A stretch of 64,000 bases of DNA from Cordia subcordata. Its lineage: Eukaryota; Streptophyta; Magnoliopsida; Boraginales; Cordiaceae. Below, piece by piece: positions 1 to 13,315 of the stretch (position 1 is its first letter; every line of letters starts with the position of its first letter). Made by a program: the position numbers and the translations under genes. The notes below the pieces were generated by a model. It worked only from the letters and a program-made list of their open reading frames with translations, was not told the origin of the DNA and did not search any database. The stretch spans positions 5,678,001 through 5,742,000 of the forward strand of contig JAPTOF010000010.1 of NCBI GenBank assembly GCA_028554755.1, read 5' to 3'.

Positions 1-3000
1 AAATCTTTATATTACTCTATATAGCCACTAATATCATGTAATATATTTGGTTAGTCCTATGTACTGGGATTGATTTGTGGTTATAGAAAATGATTATATA
101 GTACGATTTACATTACCTTTCAATTATATGCCAGTGAATTTAAAATTAATTTTGAAATAATAAAATGAAATATCCAAAATATTTATTTCACGTATCAATT
201 TATTCAACTTTCAAATATCAATTTATAATAAGTTTTTGATGATATTTAGTTTTCTAGTTTATGCATAATAGTTTTTAGGTATACGTTGGCAACACATGCA
301 TGGGGTCTGCAGATAAAAGTGCAACACAGAGGCTAATACCCGCAAATCAACATCATTTGGGAAAACCACCAGATCTGCAACCCTAACGCACACCATGGAA
401 CTCCGAAACATCAACGAAAGACACGATAACTAACAAGAAAAAAAAAAAAAAAAAAAAGAGAGAGAGAAATGAAAAGTTTCTCAACCCAGAGCGAACAATC
501 CTATGGAAAACTAAGGAGAGAGAAAAAGAGAGGCTGAAGAATTGTCTCTACATTCTAACTAGCAGAGTATAAATATATACTTTGTGCAATTTGTTATTAT
601 GATTATTTATTTTCTATTCCATGTATATTATAATTTATATCTTACTGCTGTGCAATTAACAATATCAAAATATATCCCAAACTTTATATTACATAATTGC
701 ACATACATCACATTAGTGCAACACTAATTTGATATAAGGAAACAATAAATGTTTGGTGATCACATCACTCTAATAATTTTTCTAACCAAAAATCAAAAGG
801 AGGATTAATGGTTAAAAGATATATTTATACATTTTAAGCCAAAATTTAGACAAAAATAAAGGCAATAAATCTGCAATGTCAACATACTATATAACTAAGG
901 TGTTGTTTGTACCATGTAATGCGCATGTCATTTATTTATTATTAATGCAATAAATAAATGAGAGAATTCATTTACCCAGTGAGTTTTTACTAAAATTTTA
1001 AAGTCCTCTATGAAATTTTATTTTTATCCATCTTTTCCCATGAGATCAAACTTCACCAAACAATACCTTGTGTTTAATAATATTTTGTTATTTTTATCTT
1101 TTTATTTGTTCACTGGATTCTTTAGTTCGACTTTATTGCTACTATTTTTATTTTATTTTATTTTTTAAATGTTAGCTTATCATAGTAAAATCATTATTGT
1201 GTTCTAATTTTATACATGGATTTGTATTTGCATAAAAAATTTAGGTTTTATCTAAATTTAATATTTATTTAATTTCAAGTATAATACAAATTTTTATACA
1301 ACTATACCATTTTTTATTTTTTTTCTATGTTTTTAAAAGTTAGTTCACTCTAATAGATCGCGTTAATTTGAATAGAAAAGATTGGATTTTATTCAAATGG
1401 TATAAAGATATATTGAAAAAAAATAGATTTTAAAGATTGGATCTTAATTTATCAATATGGTAGATGTGGTTGTGGTGCCAGAAATGAGGTGATGGCAAAG
1501 ATTGAGATCTTGAAATGGTACAAGTAAACTTGTGTTTTCTAATTTGTTTCCTTTTTGGGGATAAATTTAAAATAAAAGAAAGAAGAAAGAAGGGCTTTAA
1601 GGGATTAGGGATTTAGCGAAGTAGGAATCTTCGGAATTGGGGTTTACAAAGAAGAATAATAATGGAGTTATAGAAAGGCTAGGAGGATTAACGAGGAGGA
1701 GGAAGGGTAAAAGGGAGCGTTTGTGTGATTAGAAATAGTGAAATGAGATAAAAAAAAAGGAGTTAAGATGTAATTATATTGCACGTCGATTGATAATGGT
1801 AGAATGGAAACAAAAATCGAATTTGGTGAATTTTAAGTGGGTAAGTTGTGCACCAAATGTTAGTTATACGCGCCAATTATAACGATATGATGTGTCAATG
1901 AAAATGATGATTTCGTATGTGTAAGATTTTTGAGATTAATGTACTCTGATTTCAGTCTTCACTTGCATATTAGAACCTTAGTACACATGTTTTCTTCTTC
2001 TATTTTTTTTCCTTTTTTTTTCAAAAAATACGTTTTTCTTTTAAAATTATTATAGAGAAAAGAATGAGTATATCGATCCCATTGTGATGAATTAAATGTG
2101 TTAATGGTGGCTGAAATGCTCTTGTGCTGCTATAGGCTCAAATTTGTTGTCTATTCACGTGCATCGGGTTTCCATTAGCCACTTAAATCGACAAGTAATT
2201 AAATTAAATATAGATACTATTAGCGTTATGAATTAATGGAGTAGTCTTTTTTTTTTTTTTTTGGTCAGAATAATGGAGTACAATCTTGAACATCATCAAT
2301 AAAGATTTTTTTTTTTTAACTCTCGCTTTTATTTCTTCTTTTGTGTCTGCGAAGATAAACAAATAGGGGCACGAATTTAAATATTGATGTAGAAGGGCAA
2401 AAGATAATGTAAAAATTGTAGGTCCGATTATCTCCAAAAGGAAAAACATAGGTCGATAGACAAGATAAAAGTAAGAATGGCTTATAATGTGTATATTGAA
2501 TGAGCTAAATAAAATCGAGTTGCCCTGAAGTGTTGCGATATATTTATATAAAGGGCGTGCATGTAAGAATTTGAAGTGGGCTAGGAATTCTTATAATATC
2601 CAGTTACGAGTTGTTGGATTAACTGGATTAGATGCCCTTGATACAATGCACCTGGAAGTCTTAAATTCGATCTAATTTGGAGTCTTCTATTGAACAAAAA
2701 TCTAGAGTCCGAGCCCAGTTATCTGATCGGCGCATTCTTCGAATTAATTGATAAAAAATACTTAAGTCGGATAGAATATAACCTTATCAACAAAGAAAAA
2801 GAATATTGTCTAACATTTTCTAGCGAAAGATATGAAATGCTTTTCCTTTTGCCAACAAGATAAGACAGTTTAACTCGAGAGGTTTTCTTCTTTCTCTCTT
2901 TCTTTCTTTCTTTCTTTTTTTTTTTGGGTCAGAGTCACTAGAGCTATTTTGACCATATTCTGTTATTAATTACTTATTAATCATTACATGGCATAATATC

Positions 3001-4262
3001 TTTCCACCCAAAAGAGGTGGACTTATCCCAGACGTAAACAAATTCGTGATCAAACATGAAAGTCTAAGATGAAGATAGCCAGGTTGCTCCAAACCTAGTT
3101 TGTATGTATCTGCTGCCCTCTGGAGGAACCCCAAGTTTGTACGTATCTACTGCTCTCTGTCTATTTGTTACACCTTCAATTGATTTAATTTTACGCAAAA
3201 AATGCACAAATGTCACCATGATAAAAGTCTCAGATTGATCCAACGCCATCTAAAACCATGCAATCTGTAACGTTTTTATCTTAACAATTTTCACCTACAA
3301 GCGACATTTTAAATTACGAATCAATTTTAAATTATGAATCATTCGTATAATTTTGTTTTGTGATTATAGTCGTATCGTTACGATTATAATATTGAACTGT
3401 AATATTATGACGTTATAAATAAATTCATATATTAAACAGTAATCGTAGACAATCACGAGTTTTGGGGTTCCAATAACTATGAAATAGAAGGTAAGAAAAG
3501 CAAGTGTGAGTCCTTCACACTGGTATAGTATCGGCCATAGACTTCCAAACACTCAATTAAGTAAGGGTGAGTCCTTGACACCAGTGTGGTGTCGGCCAAA
3601 GACACTCCAATATTCAAATCAATTTTAGATGTTTGAGAGTCGAAATTAAGCTTGAGGGATAGTTGGTACGAATCTACAGGAGTCCACGGGGAAAGGCGAG
3701 CTACCGGCAAAATGGAGGGTGGAAGTTTTGCTGTTTATGGTTTGATGCCATCCCTTCAGCCGTAAGTATCCATTTATAGCTGCGAGCATTCATGAGTTCA
3801 AAAGATGGCTGGTTGAGCGCAAATCGGACTCCTCCATGGTTTAGAGTTTTGGGCCCTCGATTAGACGGCTCATGTAGCCTTTTTCCTGGTCCGCATTAAG
3901 CCTATCAGCCCAGCAGAATGAACTTTTTATGAGAAATTTGTGGGCTGTAAGCTTACCCTCAAGGCCCAAATTTGACGTTTAGAATTAACTTAATGGACCC
4001 TCAGACCCAAGCGAATTTTTGGGCACCACACCAATGTGAGATGCATGTTACAGTTATTGTCAAGTATAATAAGTAAATACAATAATACTTTTCATAGTGT
4101 AAAGACAATCGAAATGTGTGACTATTAAAACTTTTCACCATTTATTTAAAAATATCAAAATTAAAATTATTTATGTAAAGGTGCAAAATAATGTTAAGGA
4201 TGACCCAATTAATGCATTAGGATTCTTTCTAAAAATTTGAACTTAAACTATCGCTTGTGGAT
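1..4262. other. AT-rich intergenic region without a recognisable gene
   Basis: I see no coding gene here. The stretch has homopolymer runs (A-run near 430-457, T-runs near 2247-2262 and 2307-2318) and a CTTT-type run near 2890-2930. Short open frames occur on both strands but show no family motif and no plausible splice partners. The part from about 3040 to 4030 is less AT-rich and contains short repeats, described separately. Confidence 0.6.
3040..4030. repeat. Possible decayed transposon remnant with paired short repeats
   Basis: Base composition differs from the flanks. Two pairs of imperfect direct repeats are visible. One has copies starting near 3096 and 3133 (a GTATGTATCTGCTGCCCTCTG-like unit). 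The other has copies at about 3506-3543 and 3567-3604 (GTGAGTCCTT...TCGGCCAWAGAC). The GGCCCAAATT and GGGCCCTC words around 3850-4015 are common in plant LTRs and promoters. I found no terminal repeats or coding domain, so the class is unknown. Confidence 0.25.
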
Positions 4263-4359
4263 ATGAACTTTCAGCATGGCATGGTTCTGCATTTGGAGCT
4301 GGACGAGAGAACTCGACAAGTGTTAGACCACCTGTACATAGCGAAAGCTAGGAAGCAGC

Positions 4360-4365
4360 CACGTG
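4360..4365 (+). promoter_or_regulatory. G-box / ABA-response element upstream of the AWPM-19 gene
   Basis: The sequence CCACGTGT contains a perfect CACGTG core about 200 bp upstream of the ATG at 4563. A TATA-like CATATAATG follows near 4383. CACGTG cores bound by bZIP factors are typical of ABA- and desiccation-induced genes, and AWPM-19/PM19 genes are known to be of that kind. Function here is inferred from position and family. Confidence 0.5.
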
Positions 4366-4562
4366 TTTTGTGTTGGCTCTCCCATATAATGTTACCACCG
4401 CTGCATTTTGTCATTTCCAGAAGCAGTGAAGAAGATAAAATCAAGATTTAGCATCAACAAAGAAGCAAAAAGTTTCCAAGTATTTGGTGAGTGTGTGTGT
4501 GTGTGTGTGTTTTTAGCCCTTGTTGCAAAAGCGGGAAGAATTAAAGAGATCAGGTCAGAAAA

Positions 4563-5853
4563 ATGACAAGGACAGTGGGAAGAACCCTTGCAGCTCCATT
4601 GCTGTTCCTTAACTTGGTAATGTATGCAATTGTGCTGGGGTTTGCGAGCTGGTGCCTTAACAGGTTCATCAATGGACAAACTGGTCATCCTAGTAAGCTC
4701 CCCCTCCTCTCTCTCTCTGTAGAAACCTAAATGTACATACATTGTTTGTATAAATACATGCGAGTGTCGTACTCGTATGGCTTGACAGAGGACCAATCCA
4801 CAAGTAGTACGGAGGACGGATCCCCGATCAAACTGTCTGTTTGGTTGTACTTATAAGCACTCAAAATAAAAAGTAACTCTCGTTAACATTTTTTATAGTT
4901 AAAAGTGTTTACAAACACGCAAAATAAGCACGGTCGACCACCCTCTAAGAGAAAGAAAAGAAGCAAGGACATCATTTTTTTTAAGAGAAAATTCAAGAGT
5001 ATTACTCCTGGGTGATTTAGGGTTCGTTTGAATTAGTCTTTTTTTTTTACAAGCGTTTTTTTCTCCTAAAACTCTGGAAGAAAGTGCTTTTTAGGGAAAA
5101 AAGAAAGGCATTTCTTTATTATAAAAAAAGCCAATTCAAATATATAGGCCCTTAGCATTAGGTCAGGGTAATTCTTTCGGTGTGATGAATGGGGGTGAAT
5201 TTAACAACGTGCGGCCTAAAATTACTATCCGGGAAACAAGAAATCTTCAAGAGAGAAGGGTCTGGACTCCATCTCAAACTATTATTTAAATTACGAACGA
5301 GTCACTTTATTTTGTGCCATGAATTTCCAGGTATGGGAGGAAATGGAGCAACCATGTTTTTCCTAGTATTCGCCATTCTAGCCGCTGTTCTAGGCATCGT
5401 GTCGAAATTCGCAGGTGGGAATCACTTGAGGGCATGGAGGAATGACAGTCTAGCTGCAGCCGGATCATCTTCGATCGTCGCATGGGCCGTAACCGCGCTG
5501 GCCTTCGGGTACTTCTAACTATTAGATTTGGTTAATTTTTTTTTTTTAGCAATTTCAAGCCGTAAAAATTATTTGTTCTCTGCAATTATATATATATATA
5601 TATATATATATGCAGGTTGGCATGCAAGGAGATCAATATAGGAGGATGGAGAGGGTGGAGACTGAGAGTGCTTGAAGGTTTTATAATAGTGTTAGGATTC
5701 ACTGAGTTGCTTTATGTGTTGCTGCTTCATGCTGGAATGTTTAGCAGCAGCTATGGACCAGGGTACAGAGACCCTGACTATGGTGTTGGTGTTGGTGCTG
5801 GTGCACCTGGGGTTGAACCGAAAGGCGCTGGCGTCACAGGGGCTAGAGTCTGA
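4563..5853 (+). CDS. PM19L: AWPM-19-like (PM19) plasma-membrane protein, 3 exons, 181 aa
   Basis: Exons are 4563-4692, 5331-5508 and 5616-5853. The joined length of 546 nt gives 181 residues. Donors GTAAGC and GTACTT and acceptors TTTCCAG and ATGCAG keep the frame. Four hydrophobic segments are seen: residues about 11-32, 50-70, the VAWAVTALAFG segment around 95-108, and a segment near 125-147. Family signatures include LLFLNLVMYAIV in exon 1, NHLRAWRNDSLAAA in exon 2, and LACKEI, LEGFIIVLGFTELLYVL and YGPGYR in exon 3. PM19 proteins are small tetraspanning plasma-membrane proteins induced by ABA, drying and seed maturation; a rice member has been reported to import ABA. The Gly/Val-rich C-terminal tail is soluble and of unknown role. 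The start is the first ATG that gives the conserved N-terminus. Family assignment is firm; the transport role is inferred. Confidence 0.88.
5020..5151. mobile_element. Short MITE in intron 1 of the AWPM-19 gene
   Basis: It begins GGGTTCGTTTGAATTAGTC and ends with the near reverse complement AAAGCCAATTCAAATATATAGGCCC. The interior is T-rich then A-rich, able to fold as a hairpin. The same termini recur at about 15.12, 28.64, 28.95 and 55.52 kb, so it belongs to a small family. It lies inside an intron and does not touch the splice sites. Confidence 0.5.
5586..5611. repeat. (TA)n microsatellite abutting an intron 3' splice site
   Basis: Alternating TA runs directly up to ATGCAG, the acceptor of exon 3 of the AWPM-19 gene at 5615/5616. 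It occupies the place where a pyrimidine tract would normally lie. Confidence 0.85.
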
Positions 5854-8436
5854 TCAGGGCCAACACATTAATGTGTAATAGATATTCCTAGCCATAAATT
5901 GTGTCTGATTTTATGTCCTTGTTTTTCGATGCTTAGTGTACTAGGTTCTACTTCGTGTTTTGTCTTGGTGGACTTGGTTTCAGTTGTAAATTTTATTTTT
6001 CTTCTGCTCGTGTATTACCTACTTTGTGAGACTGACCTTTATTTTAAATTAACTGTTCACAACCGTTAGAACCTACAAATCGGTGGAAAGATCCAATTTA
6101 TCATTTATAACACGAGAGATTTAATATCGATTATATTGTAATTGGTTGATTTTATAAATCAGTCGAAAGATCCAATTTATCGTTTACAACTCGGGAAATT
6201 TAATATCGTTTGCAATTGTAGTTAGATTTATTTGTCGTTTACAAAGGAATTTAAGATCGTTTACAATTGTAGTTAGATTTATTTGTTGTAAGTTTAGAGT
6301 TAGATCTACAAGTCGCAGAAATCTAATGGATCTTTGATCTTGAACTACAACGTTAGGTTTGTGGCCGCGGGAAAGATTCCTGGAAAGATTGGATCTTAAA
6401 AATTATCTAACGCGAAAGAAAAATACATCAAGATTAAATAAGATATATTGAGTGAAAGTACGACATATTTAAAAATAATTGATCGTAAAAAATATTTGGT
6501 GTTACGAAAAAGTATGACTACTAGAAATTAAGTCAATTATTTATATTCAGTAATTTAAAATTTTACAAGTTTTGAAAAATAAAATTTTATACTGGGATTG
6601 TAGAAAAAAGATAAAATTAATGGAACTATAGGATGAATATGAGATCTAAGTACATTAGAATTTGATAAGATATTAGACAATGCTAGCTTTAGAATGAGTT
6701 AGATTACTATATGTAACATATTTGAAATGTATGTATGTATGTATGTAAAGAATTTTACATTTTACATCCAATGTATAAAAATTTATATTAGAGTTGCCAA
6801 ATCTATAATTCTAGTTATTCATGAACAAAATTAAAATATTAATATTTAATTTTGAATCACAGGCAAAATTTTCTAGCTAATAAATGTAAATAAGAGTTTT
6901 GAACGTAGTTATGTAATAATTAATAAATCATTTATAGTTCAAATATCTGCAATATGCCATATAAAATTCGGAAATCTATATAGTGCTTCTTTATTAGCTA
7001 AGTAAAAAGAATATGATATATAATAAAAAGTATTTTATATCATACTACGCCTCTACTGTACTGTCTCTACTTGAGAAAATAGTATTTTTACGTCTTTATT
7101 TATTATTCGTAGTCAACATTTCAATTGTATAAAGATAAAATTAAACTATATTTTCTAAATTTTAGGAGGTTTTTAGCAATAATCACAAATTTTATATCTT
7201 CTTAAAATTAGATAATCTTAAAAAAATGGAATTGAAGTCGATCGAAGAATGTAGGGGAAGGAAACATATACATAGAAAAAATATGATTAGAAAAATTCTT
7301 TTACATTAATAGAAAGAGATGGAGTATTGTTTTCTTGGAGGGTAATAAAAAAATTATAGTACCCGAGATACACACAAAAAATTAGTATTTTTGCGACTTG
7401 ATTTATCACTAATGGTTAACTTTTACAATTTATGTACATATAAAATATAAATATACTTTGTAAAATTTAATTTTTACAAGTCTTATTACTAAGATAGTGA
7501 AGGGACACGTATATAAAATGCAAGTAGTTGAAATTAGTTTTTCTCAAAAGTTATGACCTAGTTTAAATTTCATGACTGAGAGGGGGTTCGGTTGGGTTGA
7601 GTCAGGTTGGGTTAAATGTGAGGGGTTTAGAAGAAAATATGTTCATATTTTTAATTTAAATGTTCTAGTTATTATAAACCTGTCAACAAAAGTCTAATAG
7701 TATCTCACAACATGCATTTAGTATTATCCTTGCGCAGACAGTGAAAGTTAACCATCAACAATAGAAATATTCATAATATTTCGTGCATCACCCGGGTCAT
7801 CCTCTAGTTGGTTTGTGCGTTTGTGTAAGCTACAACAATAAAATTATCTAATTTTTTGTTGCTAGGAGAAATTGGCCATATAATTTATGTAGTTTCTTTT
7901 TTTTCACATTTAATAGATCGAAAAATAATTTATGCATGTAGTTGCTTTTCCTTCACATTTAATAGACCGAAAATTGTAAGACAACTAAATGGAACAAGGG
8001 TGAACAAATAATGGAGGATTTTCAAAGTGCAAATCTAATCTTTAGGCTAACTGGAATTCAAGTTTGGTCGCAATCAACATTTAAGCAGGCATACAGTAAA
8101 GCACATACGTTCCCGTGCCTTTCTTATTTTATTTGAGAAAGATAAAAATGGCGAAACATCCCTAAAATGATTGTATAAATATCGACTTTTGCCTGCAAGA
8201 AATAAAATCAATGAAAATCAAAACGATGCTTGAGGCTGATATTTTCGTTTTCTTTTTTAACTTTTTCATCATTACGTTCGTGATCTCTTCTCAATATATC
8301 TTCCCTTTTGTTTGGGGGAAGGAGAGATTTGGATGAATCTCTCAAAGTTGACTGATTGACCATACCATGATGGAAACTTCTCGTTTGACCAGCAAGGTAA
8401 CAGTGAGTCAAAGTCAAAGAAAGCACTTTACAATTT

Positions 8437-8490
8437 GATTTAATATATTAATCAGATTTAATATATTAATCAAATTTAATATATTAATCA
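8437..8490. repeat. Three tandem copies of an 18-bp unit
   Basis: The unit GATTTAATATATTAATCA occurs at 8437-8454 and 8455-8472, and with one change at 8473-8490. Each unit contains the self-complementary core TTAATATATTAA. Confidence 0.85.
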
Positions 8491-9239
8491 AATATTAAGT
8501 GCATGATTAGCAGAACTAGCAAAAAAATTAAAAAAAAAGGCCACCTTAATATTACACAAGAGATATGGTCAATAAACGGGAGACACTAATAATTAACTGG
8601 AATAGATTAGCAGTGCGAGACAACCAAACCAAACCAGCTATATCGTAATGACAATGACAAATCCTAATTAATTGCTTCTCCTTGCAGTGTGTTTAGAAAT
8701 TTGAATGCATGATGAGTTGCAAAAAAGAGAGATGACATATGCGGATGCCTAACTTGGGGTTTGATTACGACCCAAGTACAAAGTATTTCTTCTTTACTCC
8801 ATGATCTTTTTGCATTTCCCTTCTTTAATTTATGTGATCTTTAGCTTAAAATTTGATTATTATAGTTTATAAGAGTTTTGGTTATTTAATCTTACGAACA
8901 CGACCTTGCTAGTTAAAATACTTTTTGAACTAGTTAACAAGGCTCACCACTGTAACAGACTAATATTTGGTTACGTTACTCGAACCTTTTTAGTATTGTC
9001 ACGAGAAGATTAAAACATTTTGCATCAATCAATTGTTTTCAATAGTAATTAGCAAGGGGTTAAAATTCATTTCAAAACGAGAAAAATGTTGAATTTCTAG
9101 TAAACCACCATGCACGGTTGTGTGAACGAAGATACACAATTTTTGGGTGCTTGCAAGTGAATAATGTTGCAGTCAAATAAAATTCATTTCGAAAAAGAGA
9201 AAAATGTTAGAACTTCTAGCCATGCATGATTTGTGCAAA

Positions 9240-9468
9240 TGATATAGGACGATGGTTCTGCCGAACCACCACTAAGGTAGACATAGGTGGCGCTTTTTGT
9301 AAAATTTTGCTACCAATTGTAATCTTAAACGGCGGTTCTTACTAACTGGCAATTTTTACTAACTGGCAATTTTCGCTAACCGGCCACCGCCTACTCATAG
9401 GCAATACTTCAAAACCGCCACTAATGGTAAAAGAAAACTACCGCCTATTCCCTAATTCTTTGTAGTGC
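9240..9468. mobile_element. CACTA-like transposon fragment
   Basis: The right side ends with AATTCTTTGTAGTG, the reverse complement of a CACTACAAAG-type terminus. The inside carries repeated GGCGGT/ACCGCC words and a twice-repeated ACTAACTGGCAATTTT unit, like the subterminal repeats of non-autonomous CACTA elements. A matching left terminus is not clear; CCACTAAGG near 9270 is a weak candidate. Confidence 0.35.
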
Positions 9469-9647
9469 TATAACTAACTTGAGCCTAATTACATTCAATA
9501 CCCTCTCATCAATAATTTGTATTGGCTAAGTTCACGAGTTGGAGCCAAATACTTTTAAGTCTTTAATTAATCCGAACCTAGGCAGTTTCATCCTCTCATT
9601 TTAACCCTTTTTTTAGTTATTGATACCTGTATGCATTTCTATGCATG

Positions 9648-9701
9648 TTAGTGGTGGAACATTAACCTCTGTTCTTAGTGGTGGAACATTAACCTCTGTT
9701 C
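9648..9701. repeat. Perfect 27-bp tandem duplication
   Basis: Two identical 27-bp units lie head to tail at 9648-9674 and 9675-9701, beginning TTAGTGGTGGAACATTAACC. Confidence 0.9.
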
Positions 9702-10809
9702 TCATGATCAATTTGCAAAGTGACGGGAGATTCAAGTCACTCTTCCCACAGAAAATGGGAAGGTAAATATTGGCATTGCAATTATTATTCAGTTCATCTT
9801 TCCTTCTTTCTCTTCCCTTTTTCCCCCTTTTTCTTTCTCTTCCCCTTCTGTCTTTGTCAGGCAGTAAATTTTTCTTGGGTAATCAATGATACATTAGCAA
9901 CATAAAAAATGTATATTATAAATAAATTTGCTTGACAGCACTAAGTGGAATTATGATCTTTTCTCCATAAAAAATGTACAGTTCCATTATAATATTTCTG
10001 CATTATCACAGACTACAACTTGAGTTACCATTTCCAGTAAAATGTAACTTCAGCAGCAATAACAATTTCCAAAAATAAGACTGATTGGATATTTATTAAG
10101 TTTATCTTAATTTGTATTGCTGGCGATTAGATATGCCAAAGCGAATTTTAGATTCTTGATCATCAGAGAGATCAAATAAGCTGGTCTCAACCTGTGCGCC
10201 ATTGGCCACTTTGCTGTACCCAAACTTCTTTTTTTTTTTTTGTTTTTCTCTGAACAAAGCTTGAATGACAGGTAAAGTCAAGCCCAAAAACATTTACTTT
10301 GACTAACACCACGTATCAATTGGTTGGGACTTGGGAGCTAAATTAATTGAGACAGATGTATCAATCTAAACTTTTCATCCTAATTATTACTCCATCACTA
10401 TATTTGTTTGTGTTTCTCATCTTGTAAGTTATTATGATTAGTTTTTTCTTTTCCTTTTTACCTGTTTTGATTGTTACATCCAGAAACCTTAAATATCTCA
10501 GTCAAATGGCGCTTGTATCTCAGAATCTTATGATGCTCTTTGCTGATCAAATTAGGGTAAATGACACTTACAATTCTTTATTTTTGCCTATTTTAACATA
10601 TAGGTCCTTATCTTTTAAAATGAAACATAACAGTCTCTTGTCTTTTATTTTTGCAACGTCGATAGTCTTCAAACTCAAAATCATCTAAAATAGGCGGAAT
10701 TAGCATGCGGCACACACATGACCTTTCTTTTCCACTTGACACATGTTTAATTACTCCATCTATTTTTGAACCTTTTTGAATTTGAAAACTAATTATGGAT
10801 AAGGATTAA

Positions 10810-10905
10810 GTGTAGTTTAAGTGACTGAAACTATTTTCCTCAGAATTGATAACCTGGGTTAGAATCTCGTGAGGGACAAAGAGTTGGGATGGAATGAGGG
10901 ATTTT
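10810..10905 (+). mobile_element. SINE-like sequence with tRNA-type A and B boxes
   Basis: TAGTTTAAGTGACT resembles an RNA polymerase III A box. CTGGGTTAGAATCTCGTGAGG, some 45 bp on, resembles a B box. The head is very similar to that of the elements at 53482 and 45719. No clear target duplication or tail was found. Confidence 0.4.
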
Positions 10906-12430
10906 TTAAAAAGAATTTTATATATATACACATATATATATATATGAAAACTAATGACGAATAAAGATCAGGGACTATCATGTCTCATTCTAAATATCAA
11001 AATAACGAAAAAAACAAAAGGCCACATATATGTGTCATTTATTCCTGAAATTTTCATGGAATGGGTGATTCATGTCCAACTTTATTTTCTACCTAACTGA
11101 TGTCTCTTCGTGACATTTTTGTCAAAATAAGCCATTGAGAAGCATGCTTGAGTTTCAAGTGTAGCTTTTAGCTTTTTGTCACTCGTGTGGTATGCCACTC
11201 GTGGGGTCAAAAAAAGAAAAAGAAAGAAAGCATGATACACTTCATGGTCCAGTTTGAGATGATTGCCGACGTTGTAGCGAGATGGAATGAAAAAGGCTTT
11301 CTAGTAAGTCACTACACTTTTTATTTAATGTATAAGATCATTATGAATCAAGCTCTTTACACCATTATGTTTCCGCATTATGTCACCACCCTATGGTTAG
11401 GTTAGCTCGAAATGCCTAGTTTTGTTTAAGTTGGGAACTGTAATCAAATATCTTATTGGACACTAGTGTAATTTTGACGGTCAAGTTAGTTTTATCTTAT
11501 AAGGGTTGATATGTGCAAATAACTTTTGTTGTCCATTAGTTTATATCGATTGTTTTTTTCAAACATCTTACTCGATTTTTACGGACCTAATTATCCAAAT
11601 TTGGTACAACGTTCTGCAGTTTGAACTCTAATGCCTTGTGCTCATTATTGAATTGGTAACGTTGACTCAATCAAGACTTACCCAATTTACTCTAAGGCTC
11701 TAACCCCCATGGCACAACGATACGCCCTAATTATGCATGCTCTAGATCGGTTATGGGCCAAGTAATTTTTATTACTAAGAGGCGTTGAATTGATTTGGAA
11801 TTTTTATAATCATTATTTAGTTACTCTACCTAACTCTTGAAAGAACATATATTATTGCTCTTAAGATATCTTTTCGAACTTTCTCAATAATTAAACTTAT
11901 GAACTTCAACTTTTCGCTTAATTCCTTGAAGTTTGAGTTTAGCAATAATAAAGCATAGCCTTAGTCAGAAATTTGGACACAATGGTAAGATTACCAAAGA
12001 ATAAGATAGATAATTAATATTTTCTTTTTCCTTGTGCATGTGCAGATTGATCGTATACTCAGTGGTATGTGGAAGTAAAGCGCAAATACAATCAATTTTT
12101 ACATTCGCAAGTGTACGGATTATGTCTAGTATAGTGCGTGTGTGTAAGTATCGTTTCTACAAGAAGGCTACCTTAATTTGGTCTTTTATGTTTTCGGTGC
12201 CTAAAACTAGTCACATGCGTGAATGTATATATTTTTGGTATTTGGTGATTGAAGGGAGCTCAAAATGACAAAAAATAAACCTAAACTACGGAGGAATTTA
12301 AGGGTGCCAAGCTAAGGAAAGAAACCTAACAAAGAATAAAGGGACCTAGGGTGATTGCATTGCAACTAGACTCTGTCTTTAATATCGGATTAGGTCTACC
12401 TATGGCTCGATTGCTCTTAAGAGTTCTTAG

Positions 12431-12668
12431 CTAATTAACCTAATTATCCACTAGGATTTGGTGCAGATCCGTCCCTAGATGAGGACTCCTAAAGCCACGG
12501 CGTGGTCCTTATGACCTAGGGTATTAAGGCTTAATTAACTAAGTCCTCTTGCTGAGTCTTACTAATTAACCTTATTATCTACTAAACCTCAGTGCGAGTC
12601 CATCGACTCCTAGAGCCACGACATATGGTCTTTACGATTTAGGGTTTTAGGGCTTAATTAATTAGGTC
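12431..12668. repeat. Diverged tandem duplication of about 119 bp inside the 12-13.8 kb insert
   Basis: Two adjacent copies, about 12431-12549 and 12550-12668, share ATTAACCT.ATTATC.ACTA, a GAGTCC/GATCC patch, GACTCCTA.AGCCACG and GGCTTAATTAA, with many substitutions. A further short repeat GGATTTAAAGCTAA occurs at about 12717 and 12779. Confidence 0.6.
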
Positions 12669-13315
12669 CCGGGTGGTGTTGTTTGAATCTTAACCTAGTG
12701 TTTAACTCGTTAGTTGGATTTAAAGCTAAGAACTAAGCCGCCTAAGTTCGATTAGACTAAGTCGGACACCTATTAACTGGATTTAAAGCTAAAGGAATGC
12801 AACTATGGCATAAACATGAATAAAGAACCATCAATCAACATCACGGAAGCAAGATATAAGCATTTATCGCACAAATAACACATGCATGTTCACTTAGGCA
12901 TTTTAGCAAACACATAAACATGTTTGATTTCCAAAACATAGATACATTGAATCATGCAATTAATCAATGTAAACAAGTATGTATTAAGAGCCAAAGATGT
13001 GCACGAATCCTTTATTTATAACCCTAGTCTAATATACAACAACAAACATCCAAAAATCTATCCTAATCTAGCAACATATTTACAAGAAATAGAAGACAAC
13101 AAGAAGAACTCCCTTAAATTCTTGCTTCCAAATCCGTACAATCCCTTCAAATCTCTGTTAAATGCTTCAATCCTAACTTGGTGTGGGGTTTAAATAGTGG
13201 TTTTGGGTGTTTGGTGAAATGGGAAAGGTTTAGGATTTATTAGGGTTTTGAAAATTCACTCCTCCCCCGTAAATGAGCTAAAAAGGGCTTCTTATAGCTG
13301 TTATTGGGCTCTGCT

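Noticed and set aside
259..396. 45-codon minus-strand frame with a pyrimidine-rich leader
   Set aside because: It looks superficially like a gene 5' end, but there is no recognisable domain and no following exon within the window.
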